From: Paenibacillus faecalis
GTDB lineage: Bacteria; Bacillota; Bacilli; Paenibacillales; Paenibacillaceae
NCBI RefSeq assembly: GCF_900289175.1
Contig: NZ_LT985747.1
Coordinates: forward strand, 4,054,268 to 4,118,267
Length of the DNA: 64,000 nt
Reading direction: 5' to 3'
The number at the start of each line of letters is the position of its first letter. The stretch's first letter is position 1. The position numbers were made by a program, and so were the translations under genes. Of the stretch, positions 16,363 through 24,966 are shown piece after piece. The notes beneath the pieces were generated by a model. That model worked only from the letters and a program-made list of their open reading frames with translations, was not told where the DNA came from and did no database searches.

Positions 16363-17520
16363 CTACTTTCCCTCAAATGAAGGATGAAAATTTGTGATGT
16401 TCCCACTATCATCAAGATATCCCGTAAATCTAAGTCCATTAGATGAATATCCAATCACTAATCTCCCATTAATCACACCATTCTCCATAGCTTCTTTCCC
16501 CCATACGATCATTTGTTCATTTGAAATTACATTAGGATCATAGACTGTTTTTGGTTGAGGGATATTTTTATATTGGTCAGGCACTACCTTCAATTCCCTG
16601 TCTAGCGCGGGAAGTCTATACTCTATTTCATAAACCCCAGTAACTGTAGGATGTGGAGTTCTTAAGACAATGACATCATCCAGCTTCCAGCCTTGATCCG
16701 TCAGAATTTTTTCAAAGTTTTCTAAACTATGGCCTCCGACAACACCTTTATTCCCTTTTCTAACTATCCCTTGTGCATTTATCATATGATCGGCAAAGTT
16801 ATCAACATACTCGAAATTATTCTTAATTACTGGTACACCATCACCCTCCCCCTCATCCTTCTTAGGAGGCCCATCTCCGTCACCGTTCTTCTTGACTCCA
16901 ACCCTACCGAGAATGTACCCTCCTGCGAGCATGGCCCCCTGCTCTCCCAAATAGTTTGCCGTACCGCCGGATTCATTGATTTTCTCATTAAATTCTTCTC
17001 GGGTTTTGTCATCAACCATCATTTTGGCTCCCCAAACGCCTGTGTCGATGACTTCCTCCACCGTTCCGATTGTAGCATTGTAGGCCATTTGTCCCAACGT
17101 TCCTAACGGATCCTCATACAGCGCTTTTCCAGTATCCACGATGGACTCCCCTAAGTTTATCGCTCCAGCTTTTATCCCTTCCCCAAAATCTTCAAGGTGA
17201 TCTTGCCATGTTTTCGGCTCCTCATCACTAGAACTAACAGGGATGATGGGATGCATCTCTCCGTCAAACAGTAAAAACCTGCCGGCAATGTTCTTTAATT
17301 CCCCGCTAATGGAATTCATCAGTTCAATCGTCAACGTCATCTCTTTATTCGCTCTCTGAAAATCCTCAAAGAACCGCTGCCGGGTCGTTCCCTCCCATAC
17401 CAGCATGGTGTTAATTTGCGAATTCAACGAGCCAACCATCCACTCTAATTGGATGGATGCTTGTTCAAATTGATCTGCCACTTTGAACAACAGCTGGGGA
17501 AGAACAAGAATCCTGGACAT
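16363..17520 (-). CDS. WXG-type polymorphic toxin with CdiA-like RNase domain
   Basis: A 385-residue protein with three parts. The first 90 residues are a helical WXG100-like domain with W42-E-G44 between two amphipathic helices, the signal used by type VII secretion. Residues 105-210 form a helical pre-toxin region. A Gly/Asp/Glu linker (about 212-230) leads to a C-terminal toxin domain (235-385) with VVGGHSLENF (His264), KTVYDPNVISNEQM, LRFTGYLDD and ITNFHP. That pattern resembles BECR-fold CdiA-CT tRNases. It is probably exported by a type VII system into neighbouring bacteria; no secretion machinery is encoded in this window. The immunity gene follows directly. The exact RNA target is not predictable. 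Confidence 0.75.
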   Translation of the reverse strand: MSRILVLPQLLFKVADQFEQASIQLEWMVGSLNSQINTMLVWEGTTRQRFFEDFQRANKEMTLTIELMNSISGELKNIAGRFLLFDGEMHPIIPVSSSDEEPKTWQDHLEDFGEGIKAGAINLGESIVDTGKALYEDPLGTLGQMAYNATIGTVEEVIDTGVWGAKMMVDDKTREEFNEKINESGGTANYLGEQGAMLAGGYILGRVGVKKNGDGDGPPKKDEGEGDGVPVIKNNFEYVDNFADHMINAQGIVRKGNKGVVGGHSLENFEKILTDQGWKLDDVIVLRTPHPTVTGVYEIEYRLPALDRELKVVPDQYKNIPQPKTVYDPNVISNEQMIVWGKEAMENGVINGRLVIGYSSNGLRFTGYLDDSGNITNFHPSFEGK

Positions 17521-17650
17521 AAACTACTAACCTCTCCATAATGTACTATACCGATTCTAATACTTTACAAATTAATGAAAAAGGTTCCAAAGTCCTTCAC
17601 CCTAAATCCCCATACCCCGTTGTTATACGTAACTCAGTTCATTTCCCAAT

Positions 17651-17688
17651 AAAAATAGCTGTCGAACTTATGAAGCAGCTCGACAGCA
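17651..17688 (-). terminator. Terminator after the EAL gene
   Basis: Stem gctgtcga/tcgacagc (17658-17665 with 17680-17687). On the minus strand it is followed by TATTTTTATT. It lies about 60 bases past the EAL gene stop. Confidence 0.8.
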
Positions 17689-17748
17689 TGACAAATAAAG
17701 AGTCTTTCCTCATTGATATTCTTTTGCAAAATAGATTAAATAGATTAC

Positions 17749-18810
17749 TTAAGCAGATCCTAACGAGCAGCGTAATAAGCTCTCCTTACAATCGCTCGCC
17801 GGACGGCTGGCAGGCTTTCCGAATAAATATCCCTGGGCCAATTCAATGCCGATTTCACAGCAATGCTCGAATTCTTCTAGCCGCTCAATGCCTTCAGCCA
17901 GCACTTTAGCTCCAAATTCACGAGCGGTGTTCACAATTTTCAGCAATTGTTTCTGCGATGCTGTATTCACATCACAGTGGTCAATAAGACTGCGGTCGAT
18001 TTTTACATAATCCGGCTGCAACCGAACCATCTGTTCAAGCGTGGAATATCCGGCTCCGACATCATCCATCGCTACGGAGATTCCGTTTCGCCGATACACT
18101 TCAAAAATAGACTGAAGATGCTTTACATCATCTATAGGCTCTGTCTCCACTACCTCAAACACAAAATCGGTCGGTTCAAGCGATAGCCGTTCAATCGTTT
18201 CAAAGGTATGACTTAAACAAAATTCAGGATTATATATGGAAGAAGGCAAAAAGTTTACAAAACGCTTCACGCCCTTTGGCAGCCAATGAGCGCTCGTCTC
18301 TATAGCAGATATTCTGGCCGCTCGATCCAGGAAAGAATGAAGCCCTGTCTTGCGAGCCGCTTCAAACAGCTCAGAGGGCTGAAAGGGTATCCCCTTTTCG
18401 CTTGGACGCAGCAAAAACTCATAAGCGACAACACGCTTGGAACAATCTACAATCGGCTGCATAAAACTCGTAAACTGCTTCTCCAAAATAATGCTGACAA
18501 CATCATACTGCTGCATATGTTTATCAAATTGTTGCAGAGATATCCATGGATGCTGACAATCTCCTGCGCTTGTTCCCATTACATTGAATTTCAATTGTTG
18601 CCTGATGCTCAAAGGAAGTTCTTGCATAAGCTGCATTAAGGAGAGTAAGTTGTCACAGTTACTGTAATAAACAGCACAGCCTTCCGATGTCTCCTCTACT
18701 GTACAGCCTTTTTCGCGGAACAGCAAAACCAGCTCGGGCAATACCGGGCTTAAATGGATCATTCCCTGGTCCTCAATCGGTTCGATGGTGCTGCAGTTAT
18801 TGCAAAACAT
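17749..18810 (-). CDS. EAL-domain cyclic-di-GMP phosphodiesterase-like protein
   Basis: A 353-residue cytoplasmic protein. The N-terminal 100 residues contain CNNC and no recognised sensor domain. The EAL domain follows (about 115-350). The name motif reads E-F-L (AYEFLLRP) and keeps its Glu. Other metal and catalytic positions look kept: FVNFLPSS, VVETEP, MDDVGAGYS, DYVKIDRSLI and LAEGIE. Hydrolysis of c-di-GMP to pGpG is therefore plausible. The ATG at 18810 follows GAGGAGG by six bases; a TTG/ATG six codons upstream lacks a ribosome site. It is a single-gene unit with its own terminator. Two GGDEF proteins elsewhere in the window may supply the same signal. Confidence 0.85.
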   Translation of the reverse strand: MFCNNCSTIEPIEDQGMIHLSPVLPELVLLFREKGCTVEETSEGCAVYYSNCDNLLSLMQLMQELPLSIRQQLKFNVMGTSAGDCQHPWISLQQFDKHMQQYDVVSIILEKQFTSFMQPIVDCSKRVVAYEFLLRPSEKGIPFQPSELFEAARKTGLHSFLDRAARISAIETSAHWLPKGVKRFVNFLPSSIYNPEFCLSHTFETIERLSLEPTDFVFEVVETEPIDDVKHLQSIFEVYRRNGISVAMDDVGAGYSTLEQMVRLQPDYVKIDRSLIDHCDVNTASQKQLLKIVNTAREFGAKVLAEGIERLEEFEHCCEIGIELAQGYLFGKPASRPASDCKESLLRCSLGSA

Positions 18811-19029
18811 GTTCGTCCTCCTCAGCAAGCTGACTCACTATACTTCTTATCGGTTAAAAGGTGGAAAAACTTTTGTCGTTATCCACATTTTTTTATGATA
18901 AAACCGTGTTTTAAGCTGAAGTATAGATCTGCCAGTCGTCGTCATCCGATATCTCTTTACTGGACAGATATGAAACGCCGGACTATAATACATGTAATTA
19001 ATGATAAAGTATATGAACAAACTTCATAG

Positions 19030-19122
19030 TAACCGGGGTGCTGGGATTGGCCGGCTGAGAGTGTATGCCTAAACATACTGACCCTTTAAACCTGATCTGG
19101 GTAATGCCAGCGTAGGAAAGTG
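19030..19122 (+). promoter_or_regulatory. TPP (THI element) riboswitch
   Basis: The conserved blocks appear in order: GGGGTGC, GGCTGAGA, ACCCTTTAAACCTGATCTGG, then GTAATGCCAGCGTAGG. Together these are the THI-box aptamer that binds thiamine pyrophosphate. It stands in front of a thiamine-precursor transporter operon and is followed by a strong terminator hairpin, so TPP probably stops transcription. Confidence 0.95.
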
Positions 19123-19164
19123 TATGAGAGCGGTCTCTTGATCGCCGCCAAACTTTGCGCTAGT

Positions 19165-19192
19165 GCGCCCCGATTATCGGGGCGTTTTTTTG
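19165..19192 (+). terminator. Riboswitch expression-platform terminator
   Basis: Stem cgcccc/ggggcg (19166-19171 with 19179-19184) followed by seven T, 43 bases after the TPP aptamer and 154 bases before the first gene. This is the expected off-state terminator of the riboswitch. Confidence 0.88.
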
Positions 19193-19345
19193 TGATTAGG
19201 AGCAGTAAAGGCCTCGTTATCTTGTTAACAGGATGACTTCGTAGTTGCGAAATACGGTAAAAAAGGCCCTTTGCTTCTAAAATCGACAAACCATTCTCCC
19301 AGCCTTTCTATTGTATGAAGTATATGTTCGAAAGGAGAGAAACCA

Positions 19346-20374
19346 TTGGTAAGGGTTAAAAAATGGACCTCACTGTTAATCATTTGTGTATTGATGCTTG
19401 TTGCTGCTGGCTGCGGAAACAATGGAAAACCGGGTAGCGAGGAAGCCGGTGAACCAAACAAACCTGCTGAACTAAGGGACGTTCAGGTGATGCTGGACTG
19501 GTCAGCCAACACGAATCATACCGGACTTTATGCGGCAAAAGATCTTGGATATTACGAAGAGGAAGGCCTGAACGTCAAGATCGTACAACCGGGCGCTGGC
19601 GGCAGTGATGCTCTGGTCGCATCAGGCAAGGCTGACTTTGGTGTCAGCTATCAGGAAAGCGTCACGCTGGCCAGAACTCAAGGCGTTCCGCTCGTTTCAA
19701 TCGCAGCCGTCATTCAGCATAACACGTCCGGATTTGCCGCTCCGGTTGACCGAAATATTAAAACAGCAGCCGATTTCGAAGGTAAAGCCTACGGCGGCTG
19801 GGGCTCACCTGTAGAAGAAGCAGTGATGAAATCCATCATGGAGAAGGATAACGCGGATGTAAGCAAGGTTAATATAGTAAATATGGGCGATGCGGATTTT
19901 TTCACTGCCGTGAAGCGTGATATTGATTTTGCCTGGATCTTTTACGCCTGGACCGGTATTGAAGCGGAGCTTCGCGGTCAGGAACTGGATATGATCTATG
20001 TAAAAGACTACGCGGAAGAACTGGATTACTACACACCTGTCCTTGTCACCAGTGAGAAATTGATCGATGATGATCCAGAATTGGTCAAAGCCTTCATGCG
20101 CGCTACAGCGAAAGGCTATGACTATGCGATCGAAAACCCGGAGGAAGCTGCTGCCCTTCTCTCCAAAGCCGTACCTGAACTGGATAAAGAGCTGGTGCTG
20201 GCCAGTCAAAAATGGATCAGCCCACGCTATCAGGATGATGCACCGCGTTGGGGAGAGCAGAAGGAAAGCGTATGGAAGGGCTATGCCGATTGGATGTATG
20301 AAAGTAAACTGCTGGACGAGCCGCTTGAGGCAAAGAGCGCGTTTACGAATGATTTTTTACCGGAAAGTCCGTAA
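19346..20374 (+). CDS. thiY: Thiamine pyrimidine-precursor binding lipoprotein (ThiY-like)
   Basis: A 342-residue lipoprotein. The signal peptide ends in LVAAGC, a lipobox. The mature part begins its fold with VQVMLDWSANTNHTGLYAAKDLGYYEEEGL, the NMT1/THI5-like pattern of proteins that bind formylamino-pyrimidine or HMP. The TTG start at 19346 is supported by AAAGGAGAG seven bases before it. It is the first gene under the TPP riboswitch and is followed by the permease and ATPase, so it should capture the ligand outside the membrane for ThiX/ThiZ. The precise ligand is inferred from family and riboswitch. Confidence 0.88.
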   Translation: MVRVKKWTSLLIICVLMLVAAGCGNNGKPGSEEAGEPNKPAELRDVQVMLDWSANTNHTGLYAAKDLGYYEEEGLNVKIVQPGAGGSDALVASGKADFGVSYQESVTLARTQGVPLVSIAAVIQHNTSGFAAPVDRNIKTAADFEGKAYGGWGSPVEEAVMKSIMEKDNADVSKVNIVNMGDADFFTAVKRDIDFAWIFYAWTGIEAELRGQELDMIYVKDYAEELDYYTPVLVTSEKLIDDDPELVKAFMRATAKGYDYAIENPEEAAALLSKAVPELDKELVLASQKWISPRYQDDAPRWGEQKESVWKGYADWMYESKLLDEPLEAKSAFTNDFLPESP

Positions 20375-20427
20375 GTTTTTAGCTGCAAATCACACATACA
20401 ATTAAACGGAAAGGATGAGATAAGATC

Positions 20428-20721
20428 ATGGCAAGTACACTGCTTAGCATTCAAGTTATTCCTAAAACACCCGATGGCCGGGACAGCATCCCTTATGTAG
20501 ACGCTGCGATCAAGGTTATTCAAGAATCCGGCGTCAAATATCAAGTGAATGCACTGGAAACGACACTGGAGGGAGAATTGCCGGAGCTGCTGAAGGTTGT
20601 GAATGATATGCACGAGGCGCTTTTGGAGGCAGGGTGTCCAAGCATCATATCCCAAGTGAAAATCGCCCAATATCCTGAAGGAATCAGCATGGAGCAGCTG
20701 ACCGAGAAATATCGTCCATGA
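20428..20721 (+). CDS. MTH1187-family thiamine-binding protein
   Basis: A 97-residue protein, ASTLLSIQVIPKTPDG near the start, matching the MTH1187/YkoF-like small thiamine-binding family (formerly DUF77). Members have a ferredoxin-like fold and bind thiamine or related pyrimidines in the cytoplasm. It lies between the binding protein and the permease in the TPP-controlled operon, and its stop overlaps the permease start by four bases (ATGA). It may carry or sense the imported pyrimidine; the molecular role is not settled for the family. Confidence 0.85.
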   Translation: MASTLLSIQVIPKTPDGRDSIPYVDAAIKVIQESGVKYQVNALETTLEGELPELLKVVNDMHEALLEAGCPSIISQVKIAQYPEGISMEQLTEKYRP

Positions 20722-21479
20722 GGATTTGGTGGAACCGTTTGTGGCCGCCCGCTGTGGCGGTCCTCTTGTTTTTGTTCGTGTGGCAGCTGGGCGTATCCGT
20801 GTTCCATGTCGAAGACTGGATTTTGCCTCCACCTTCGAACATCGTTCGTGAAGCCGCTGCAGGGGCGGAAGATCTGCTTGGTCATACGCTGGCTACTCTT
20901 CAACTGACACTGTTTGGTTTCGCCATCGGAACAACGGTCGGGCTGATCATCGCGCTGCTGCTCCATCTGGTACCTTGGCTGAAAACAGCACTGTATCCGC
21001 TTCTTGTCATGAGCCAAAATGTCCCGACTATTGCGCTGGCCCCACTGCTTATGATCTGGTTCGGTTTTGGAATTTTGCCTAAAATCATTGTCATTACGCT
21101 CGTATGTTTTTTCCCGGTAGCGGTATCCGCCATGGATGGCTTGTCTCGTACGGATCGCACGATGATGAATTATATGAAAATGGCTGGCGCAAGCAAATGG
21201 CAAACGTTCCGCAAACTGGAGCTGCCCTATGCCCTTCCCTCTATCTTCTCCGGCGTCAGGATTGCAGCCACCTATTCGGTCATGGGCGCGGTCATCGGGG
21301 AGTGGATCGGGTCGGACAAAGGGATCGGGTATTTCATGATGCTGCAAAAATCGGCATACCGTACCGACCGCATGTTTGTTGCTATTTTTGTCGTTGTCCT
21401 ATTAAGTTTGTTAATGGTCGCACTCATTACCTTGCTGGAGAGACGGCTGGTCCGATGGAACCCGCAGCAAGATAAGTAA
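20718..21479 (+). CDS. thiX: ABC permease for thiamine precursor (ThiX-like)
   Basis: A 253-residue membrane protein of the BPD-transport family, with an N-terminal helix, about six helices in all, and the EAA-type loop MKMAGASKWQTFRKLELPYALPSI (split here as MKMAGASKWQTF and RKLELPYALPSIFSG). It overlaps the previous gene by ATGA. Together with the lipoprotein and ATPase it forms the ThiXYZ importer for formylaminopyrimidine/HMP. Confidence 0.88.
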   Translation: MRIWWNRLWPPAVAVLLFLFVWQLGVSVFHVEDWILPPPSNIVREAAAGAEDLLGHTLATLQLTLFGFAIGTTVGLIIALLLHLVPWLKTALYPLLVMSQNVPTIALAPLLMIWFGFGILPKIIVITLVCFFPVAVSAMDGLSRTDRTMMNYMKMAGASKWQTFRKLELPYALPSIFSGVRIAATYSVMGAVIGEWIGSDKGIGYFMMLQKSAYRTDRMFVAIFVVVLLSLLMVALITLLERRLVRWNPQQDK

Positions 21480-21517
21480 ATTGCTTGCTTCATTAACAAT
21501 CAAGGAGGTGCTTTCAT

Positions 21518-22360
21518 ATGGAAAATCAATTGGATCTGACTCACGAGCAGTACAAAATCAATCAACCTGATAGCCAAACACACAACTCCACTTCGCCTGT
21601 GCTGGAAGCACGCGGCATTCGCAAATCATTTCGTGAACGCAAGCAGGAGGTTCATGTACTGGACGATCTTTCTATAAAGGTACAGCCTGGACAATTTGTT
21701 TCCATTATCGGCCCTTCCGGAAGCGGAAAAAGCACGCTGTTTCACATCATCGGCGGACTGACTGCGCCCGATGCCGGGAGCATATGGATGGATGGCCGGG
21801 AAGTAACCGGTCAAAAGGGCTTGATCGCCTATATGCCGCAACAGCCGGCCCTCTTCCCGTGGCGCACGGTTGAAGATAACGTACTTCTTCCGCGCGAACT
21901 AGCTGGCATGTCTGGCGAACAGGCCCGGGAGGAAACGCAGCTATGGATTGATCGGGCGGGACTAACCGGGTTTGAGAAGGCTTATCCCCATACGTTATCC
22001 GGCGGCATGCAGCAGCGGGCCGCATTTCTGCGTGCGATGATGAGTCCGCATGAAGTAATGTGCCTGGACGAGCCGTTCAGTGCGCTTGACGCACTGACAC
22101 GCAGTGACATGCAGCGGTGGCTGCTCGATATATGGGAAGAGCATCGACGCTCTGTACTGATGATTACACATCATATTGAAGAAGCTCTACTTCTATCCGA
22201 TGTTGTGTACGTCATGTCGAGCCGTCCCGCTTCTATCCTGCAAAAGATCGAAGTGCCCTTCCCTCGCCCGCGCCTGGAGCATATTACGGCAGATCCGTCT
22301 TTTCTGACCTTAAAGCATGACATCTCGGAAATGCTGCGCGAAGAGCTGAAGAAGCGTTGA
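21518..22360 (+). CDS. thiZ: ABC ATPase for thiamine precursor (ThiZ-like)
   Basis: A 280-residue ATPase of the nitrate/taurine/HMP importer type, with Walker A IIGPSGSGKSTLFHII, signature LSGGMQQRAAFLRA and Walker B VMCLDEPFSALDA. A short hydrophilic N-terminal tail (about 28 residues) precedes the domain. The start follows CAAGGAGGTG. It energises ThiX. A tandem octamer repeat begins two bases after its stop. Confidence 0.88.
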   Translation: MENQLDLTHEQYKINQPDSQTHNSTSPVLEARGIRKSFRERKQEVHVLDDLSIKVQPGQFVSIIGPSGSGKSTLFHIIGGLTAPDAGSIWMDGREVTGQKGLIAYMPQQPALFPWRTVEDNVLLPRELAGMSGEQAREETQLWIDRAGLTGFEKAYPHTLSGGMQQRAAFLRAMMSPHEVMCLDEPFSALDALTRSDMQRWLLDIWEEHRRSVLMITHHIEEALLLSDVVYVMSSRPASILQKIEVPFPRPRLEHITADPSFLTLKHDISEMLREELKKR

Positions 22361-22361
22361 A

Positions 22362-22399
22362 CTTTGGAGCTTTGGAGCTTTGGAGCTTTGGAGCTTTGG
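22362..22399. repeat. Tandem octamer repeat (ctttggag)
   Basis: Four perfect copies of ctttggag plus a partial fifth follow the thiZ stop codon immediately. The array lies in the 128-base spacer before the TatD gene. It looks like slippage-prone simple sequence and may vary in copy number between strains; no role is evident. Confidence 0.9.
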
Positions 22400-22488
22400 C
22401 AGTGAGCTTTCACCGTATACATCTTTTTGCGCGCTAGGTCTAGCGTTATACGATCAGGCCCACTCTATCTATGAAAGGAGATGACCAA

Positions 22489-23319
22489 ATGGCTTACGTT
22501 CATACCCAACTAGATACAGACTCCTTGAACAATCCCTTGATCGATACCCACATCCATATAGACTCGTATCCTGTAGACCAGCAGCTTTCCATTCTTGAAA
22601 GCTTGCCGGGATGCGAAGTAGACACGATCATTTCCGTATCCATGCATTTGGGATCCTGTCAGCGTAATTTGGAGCTGGCTCGCCAATACATTGGACGCGT
22701 GCAAGCTGCCTTTGGCTTTCACCCCGAGCAAGAAATACCGTCTCCTGCCGCAATCAACGCTTTATTCGACTTCATGGAAAGCCATGTTGATGAGATGGTT
22801 GCCGTAGGAGAGGTTGGGCTGCCATATTACTCCCGGCTTGAAGCGCTGTCCGGCGGCAAGAAATGGGACAATCGACCTTACGAGGACCTGCTGGAGCAAT
22901 TCATCATAATCGCCAAAAAACATGACAAGCCCATCATCCTTCATGCAGTTTATGAAGACGCTAATATTGCCTGTGACCTGTTAGAGAAGCATGGCGTAAC
23001 ATCCGCTCACTTCCATTGGTTCAAGGGAGCGCCGGAAACGATTCAGCGAATGGCTGAATCAGGCTACTACATCTCATTCACCCCCGACCTCATCTACGAA
23101 GAGGAAATCCGGGAGCTGGCACGAGTGTATCCGGCCAAACAGGTGATGACCGAAACGGACGGGCCGTGGCCGTTCGAGGGACCGTTTCAAGGTCAGATGA
23201 CACACCCGCACATGACTGCCGACGTCGCAGCAGCCTGGGCCGAGATTCAAGGCCTTGACCAGCCCGCAGCACGCCGTATCTTGTACGACAATGCCCGGCG
23301 GTTTTATCGGCTGGGATGA
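22489..23319 (+). CDS. TatD-family metal-dependent hydrolase
   Basis: A 276-residue TIM-barrel hydrolase of the TatD/amidohydrolase group. It has DTHIHIDSYP (metal-binding H-x-H), VAVGEVGLPYY (Glu), PIILHAVYEDA (His), HFHWFKGAP (His) and TETDGPW (Asp). The ATG at 22489 follows AAAGGAGATGA; an upstream ATG six codons earlier lies inside that ribosome site. It follows the thiamine transporter on the same strand and has no promoter or terminator in between, so it is probably in the riboswitch operon. It could act on the imported pyrimidine, for example deformylating formylaminopyrimidine, but this is inference; generic TatD nuclease activity is the alternative. Confidence 0.8.
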   Translation: MAYVHTQLDTDSLNNPLIDTHIHIDSYPVDQQLSILESLPGCEVDTIISVSMHLGSCQRNLELARQYIGRVQAAFGFHPEQEIPSPAAINALFDFMESHVDEMVAVGEVGLPYYSRLEALSGGKKWDNRPYEDLLEQFIIIAKKHDKPIILHAVYEDANIACDLLEKHGVTSAHFHWFKGAPETIQRMAESGYYISFTPDLIYEEEIRELARVYPAKQVMTETDGPWPFEGPFQGQMTHPHMTADVAAAWAEIQGLDQPAARRILYDNARRFYRLG

Positions 23320-23333
23320 CGAGTTTAATGTGT

Positions 23334-24086
23334 TTAACTTAAATGCAGCGCAACCGGACAATGATCACTGCCCATCACATGACAGTCGATTTCCGCCTCC
23401 ATTACCTTCTCCGCCACCCGGGCGGATACGAGGAAATAATCGATACGCCAGCCGATATTGCGCTCTCTCACCTTTGGCATATAGGACCACCAGCTGTAGA
23501 CATCGGTGCGATCCGGGTACAAAAAGCGAAAAGTGTCGATAAATCCAGACGCCAAAAGCTCCGTCATCTTTCCTCGCTCCTCCAGTGTAAAGCCGGAGTT
23601 GCCCATATTGGATTTCGCATTTTTCAGGTCGATCTCCTGATGCGCTACATTTAAGTCGCCGCATACGATAACTGGCTTAATCTTATCCAGCTCCAGCAAA
23701 TAACGGCGGAACCTCTCCTCCCATTCAAGCCTGTAGTCTAACCGACTAAGGTCACGCTTAGCATTCGGTGTATATACGTTCACGAGATAAAAGCTATCAA
23801 ATTCCAGAGTGATAATTCTTCCTTCCGGCTCGCTATCTTCTTCGATGCCATATCGAACGGATAAGGGCGGTATTTTCGTAAACACCGCGGTGCCGGAATA
23901 ACCTTTCTTTATAGCATAATTCCAGTATTGTTCGTATTCAGGACCCAGATCAAGCTCGATCTGCCCTTCCTGCAGCTTCGTTTCTTGAATACAAAATATA
24001 TCGGCATCCGCCTGTTTAAAATAGTCAAGAAACCCTTTTTTCACACAGGCTCTAAGGCCGTTGACATTCCAGGATACCAACTTCAC
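23334..24086 (-). CDS. xthA: Exodeoxyribonuclease III / AP endonuclease
   Basis: A 250-residue enzyme of the ExoIII family, close to the usual 250-255. Motifs in order are LVSWNVNGLRA, FCIQETKLQ (Glu), VNVYTPNAKR, CGDLNVAHQEIDL (Asp/Asn), YSWWSYM...RIDYFLVS and VMGSDHCPVAL (Asp-His). It cuts DNA 5' to abasic sites in base-excision repair and degrades 3' ends. I prefer the GTG at 24086 because GGAGGAT lies seven bases upstream; the ATG at 24101 would overlap that site. It converges with the TatD gene with only 14 bases between the stops. Confidence 0.93.
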   Translation of the reverse strand: MKLVSWNVNGLRACVKKGFLDYFKQADADIFCIQETKLQEGQIELDLGPEYEQYWNYAIKKGYSGTAVFTKIPPLSVRYGIEEDSEPEGRIITLEFDSFYLVNVYTPNAKRDLSRLDYRLEWEERFRRYLLELDKIKPVIVCGDLNVAHQEIDLKNAKSNMGNSGFTLEERGKMTELLASGFIDTFRFLYPDRTDVYSWWSYMPKVRERNIGWRIDYFLVSARVAEKVMEAEIDCHVMGSDHCPVALHLS

Positions 24087-24297
24087 GATCCTATCCTCCA
24101 ATCAATGTTTCTCTAAGTCTTTCAAATTCTATTATCTTAACATGGGTGCCTTACGGTGACAATCTTGTTCGCATCTTCATAAAAACATCGATAAACGTAT
24201 AGTCAGCCTCTGCCAGTAATAAACTATAAGCTATGCGGCATTTCACCGTAAATATGAAGCTTTCCTATAAGCTAACAAAACATCGAAGGAGGACTTG

Positions 24298-24444
24298 ATG
24301 ATGACAGGAAGAAATAACAAGCCAAAAAATGACGGACCTTCCAGCAGTCCGGACCGCCTGGATCAATACGGGGATAAGATTGGTTCCGATAACGAAGAGG
24401 AGTTCACCTCTGCTGCCGAAGAGCATTGCCGCGAGGATGAATAG
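24298..24444 (+). CDS. Small acidic hydrophilic protein, 48 residues
   Basis: Begins with two ATGs after GAAGGAGGACTT. The product is rich in Asp, Glu, Ser, Asn and Gly with no hydrophobic core (SSSPDRLDQYGDKIGS, then an EEEF tail). No family recognised. It has its own terminator. Such short, disordered proteins are common among spore-associated genes, but nothing specific points to that. Confidence 0.7.
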   Translation: MMTGRNNKPKNDGPSSSPDRLDQYGDKIGSDNEEEFTSAAEEHCREDE

Positions 24445-24463
24445 CTTTATTCACTCTGAAAAA

Positions 24464-24507
24464 AAGGGCTTTTTGAAGGCTTTAACTTCGAAAAGCCCTT
24501 GCTTTTG
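24464..24507 (+). terminator. Terminator after the 48-residue gene
   Basis: Stem aagggctttt/aaaagccctt (24464-24473 with 24491-24500) followed by gcttttgtt, 20 bases past the stop. Confidence 0.8.
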
Positions 24508-24583
24508 TTCTTTCATCCATTTACACTCTTTTTTATTCTGTTGTACAGTTAAGACAGAAGTTTAGACACATCAGGAGGTTCGA

Positions 24584-24928
24584 ATGCAAGGGATTGAATT
24601 ATTTTTGCTCTATGTTCTGGCTATCATTTTGGTGGAGTTCATTTTAAAGAGATTCATCATAAAAGGCGATCGAGAAAAAATATATACTACGACTTTTCTT
24701 TTGGTGATGGGCTTTTTTGCATTAATCATTGTCGTTCTCTTTACTGTTGTGCTGTATTCAGGTACTGCTATGAGCTACCTGCTGAGCTACATCGCTATAT
24801 TAGCTTGCTTGGCTTTCGGATTCCGCGCTTTCATGGAAGGGAAATTTATCAGAGAAACCAACAGTCACTTCGTTTCATTGATTTCGCTAGCTATTTCCTT
24901 CGTTTTTGCCATTATACTGCGCAGCTAA
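24584..24928 (+). CDS. DUF4181-type membrane protein
   Basis: A 114-residue protein with four predicted helices (about 4-22, 36-62, 66-84, 98-113). The spacing, basic loop KRFIIKGDREK and the C-terminal MEGKFIRETNSHFVSLISLAIS (shown in part) recall the DUF4181 family of Bacillales. The function is unknown. The ATG follows AGGAGGTTC. It is a monocistronic unit ended by the large palindrome at 24967-25062. Confidence 0.75.
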   Translation: MQGIELFLLYVLAIILVEFILKRFIIKGDREKIYTTTFLLVMGFFALIIVVLFTVVLYSGTAMSYLLSYIAILACLAFGFRAFMEGKFIRETNSHFVSLISLAISFVFAIILRS

Positions 24929-24966
24929 GATAGTGTTAGACATGATATATCAATGATAAAACAACC

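Noticed and set aside
17541..17909. Plus-strand frame overlapping the end of the EAL gene
   Set aside because: Starts without a ribosome site and overlaps both the EAL terminator and coding sequence on the other strand.
22362..22399. Tandem octamers considered as a CRISPR fragment
   Set aside because: The units are contiguous 8-mers without spacers, and no cas gene is nearby.
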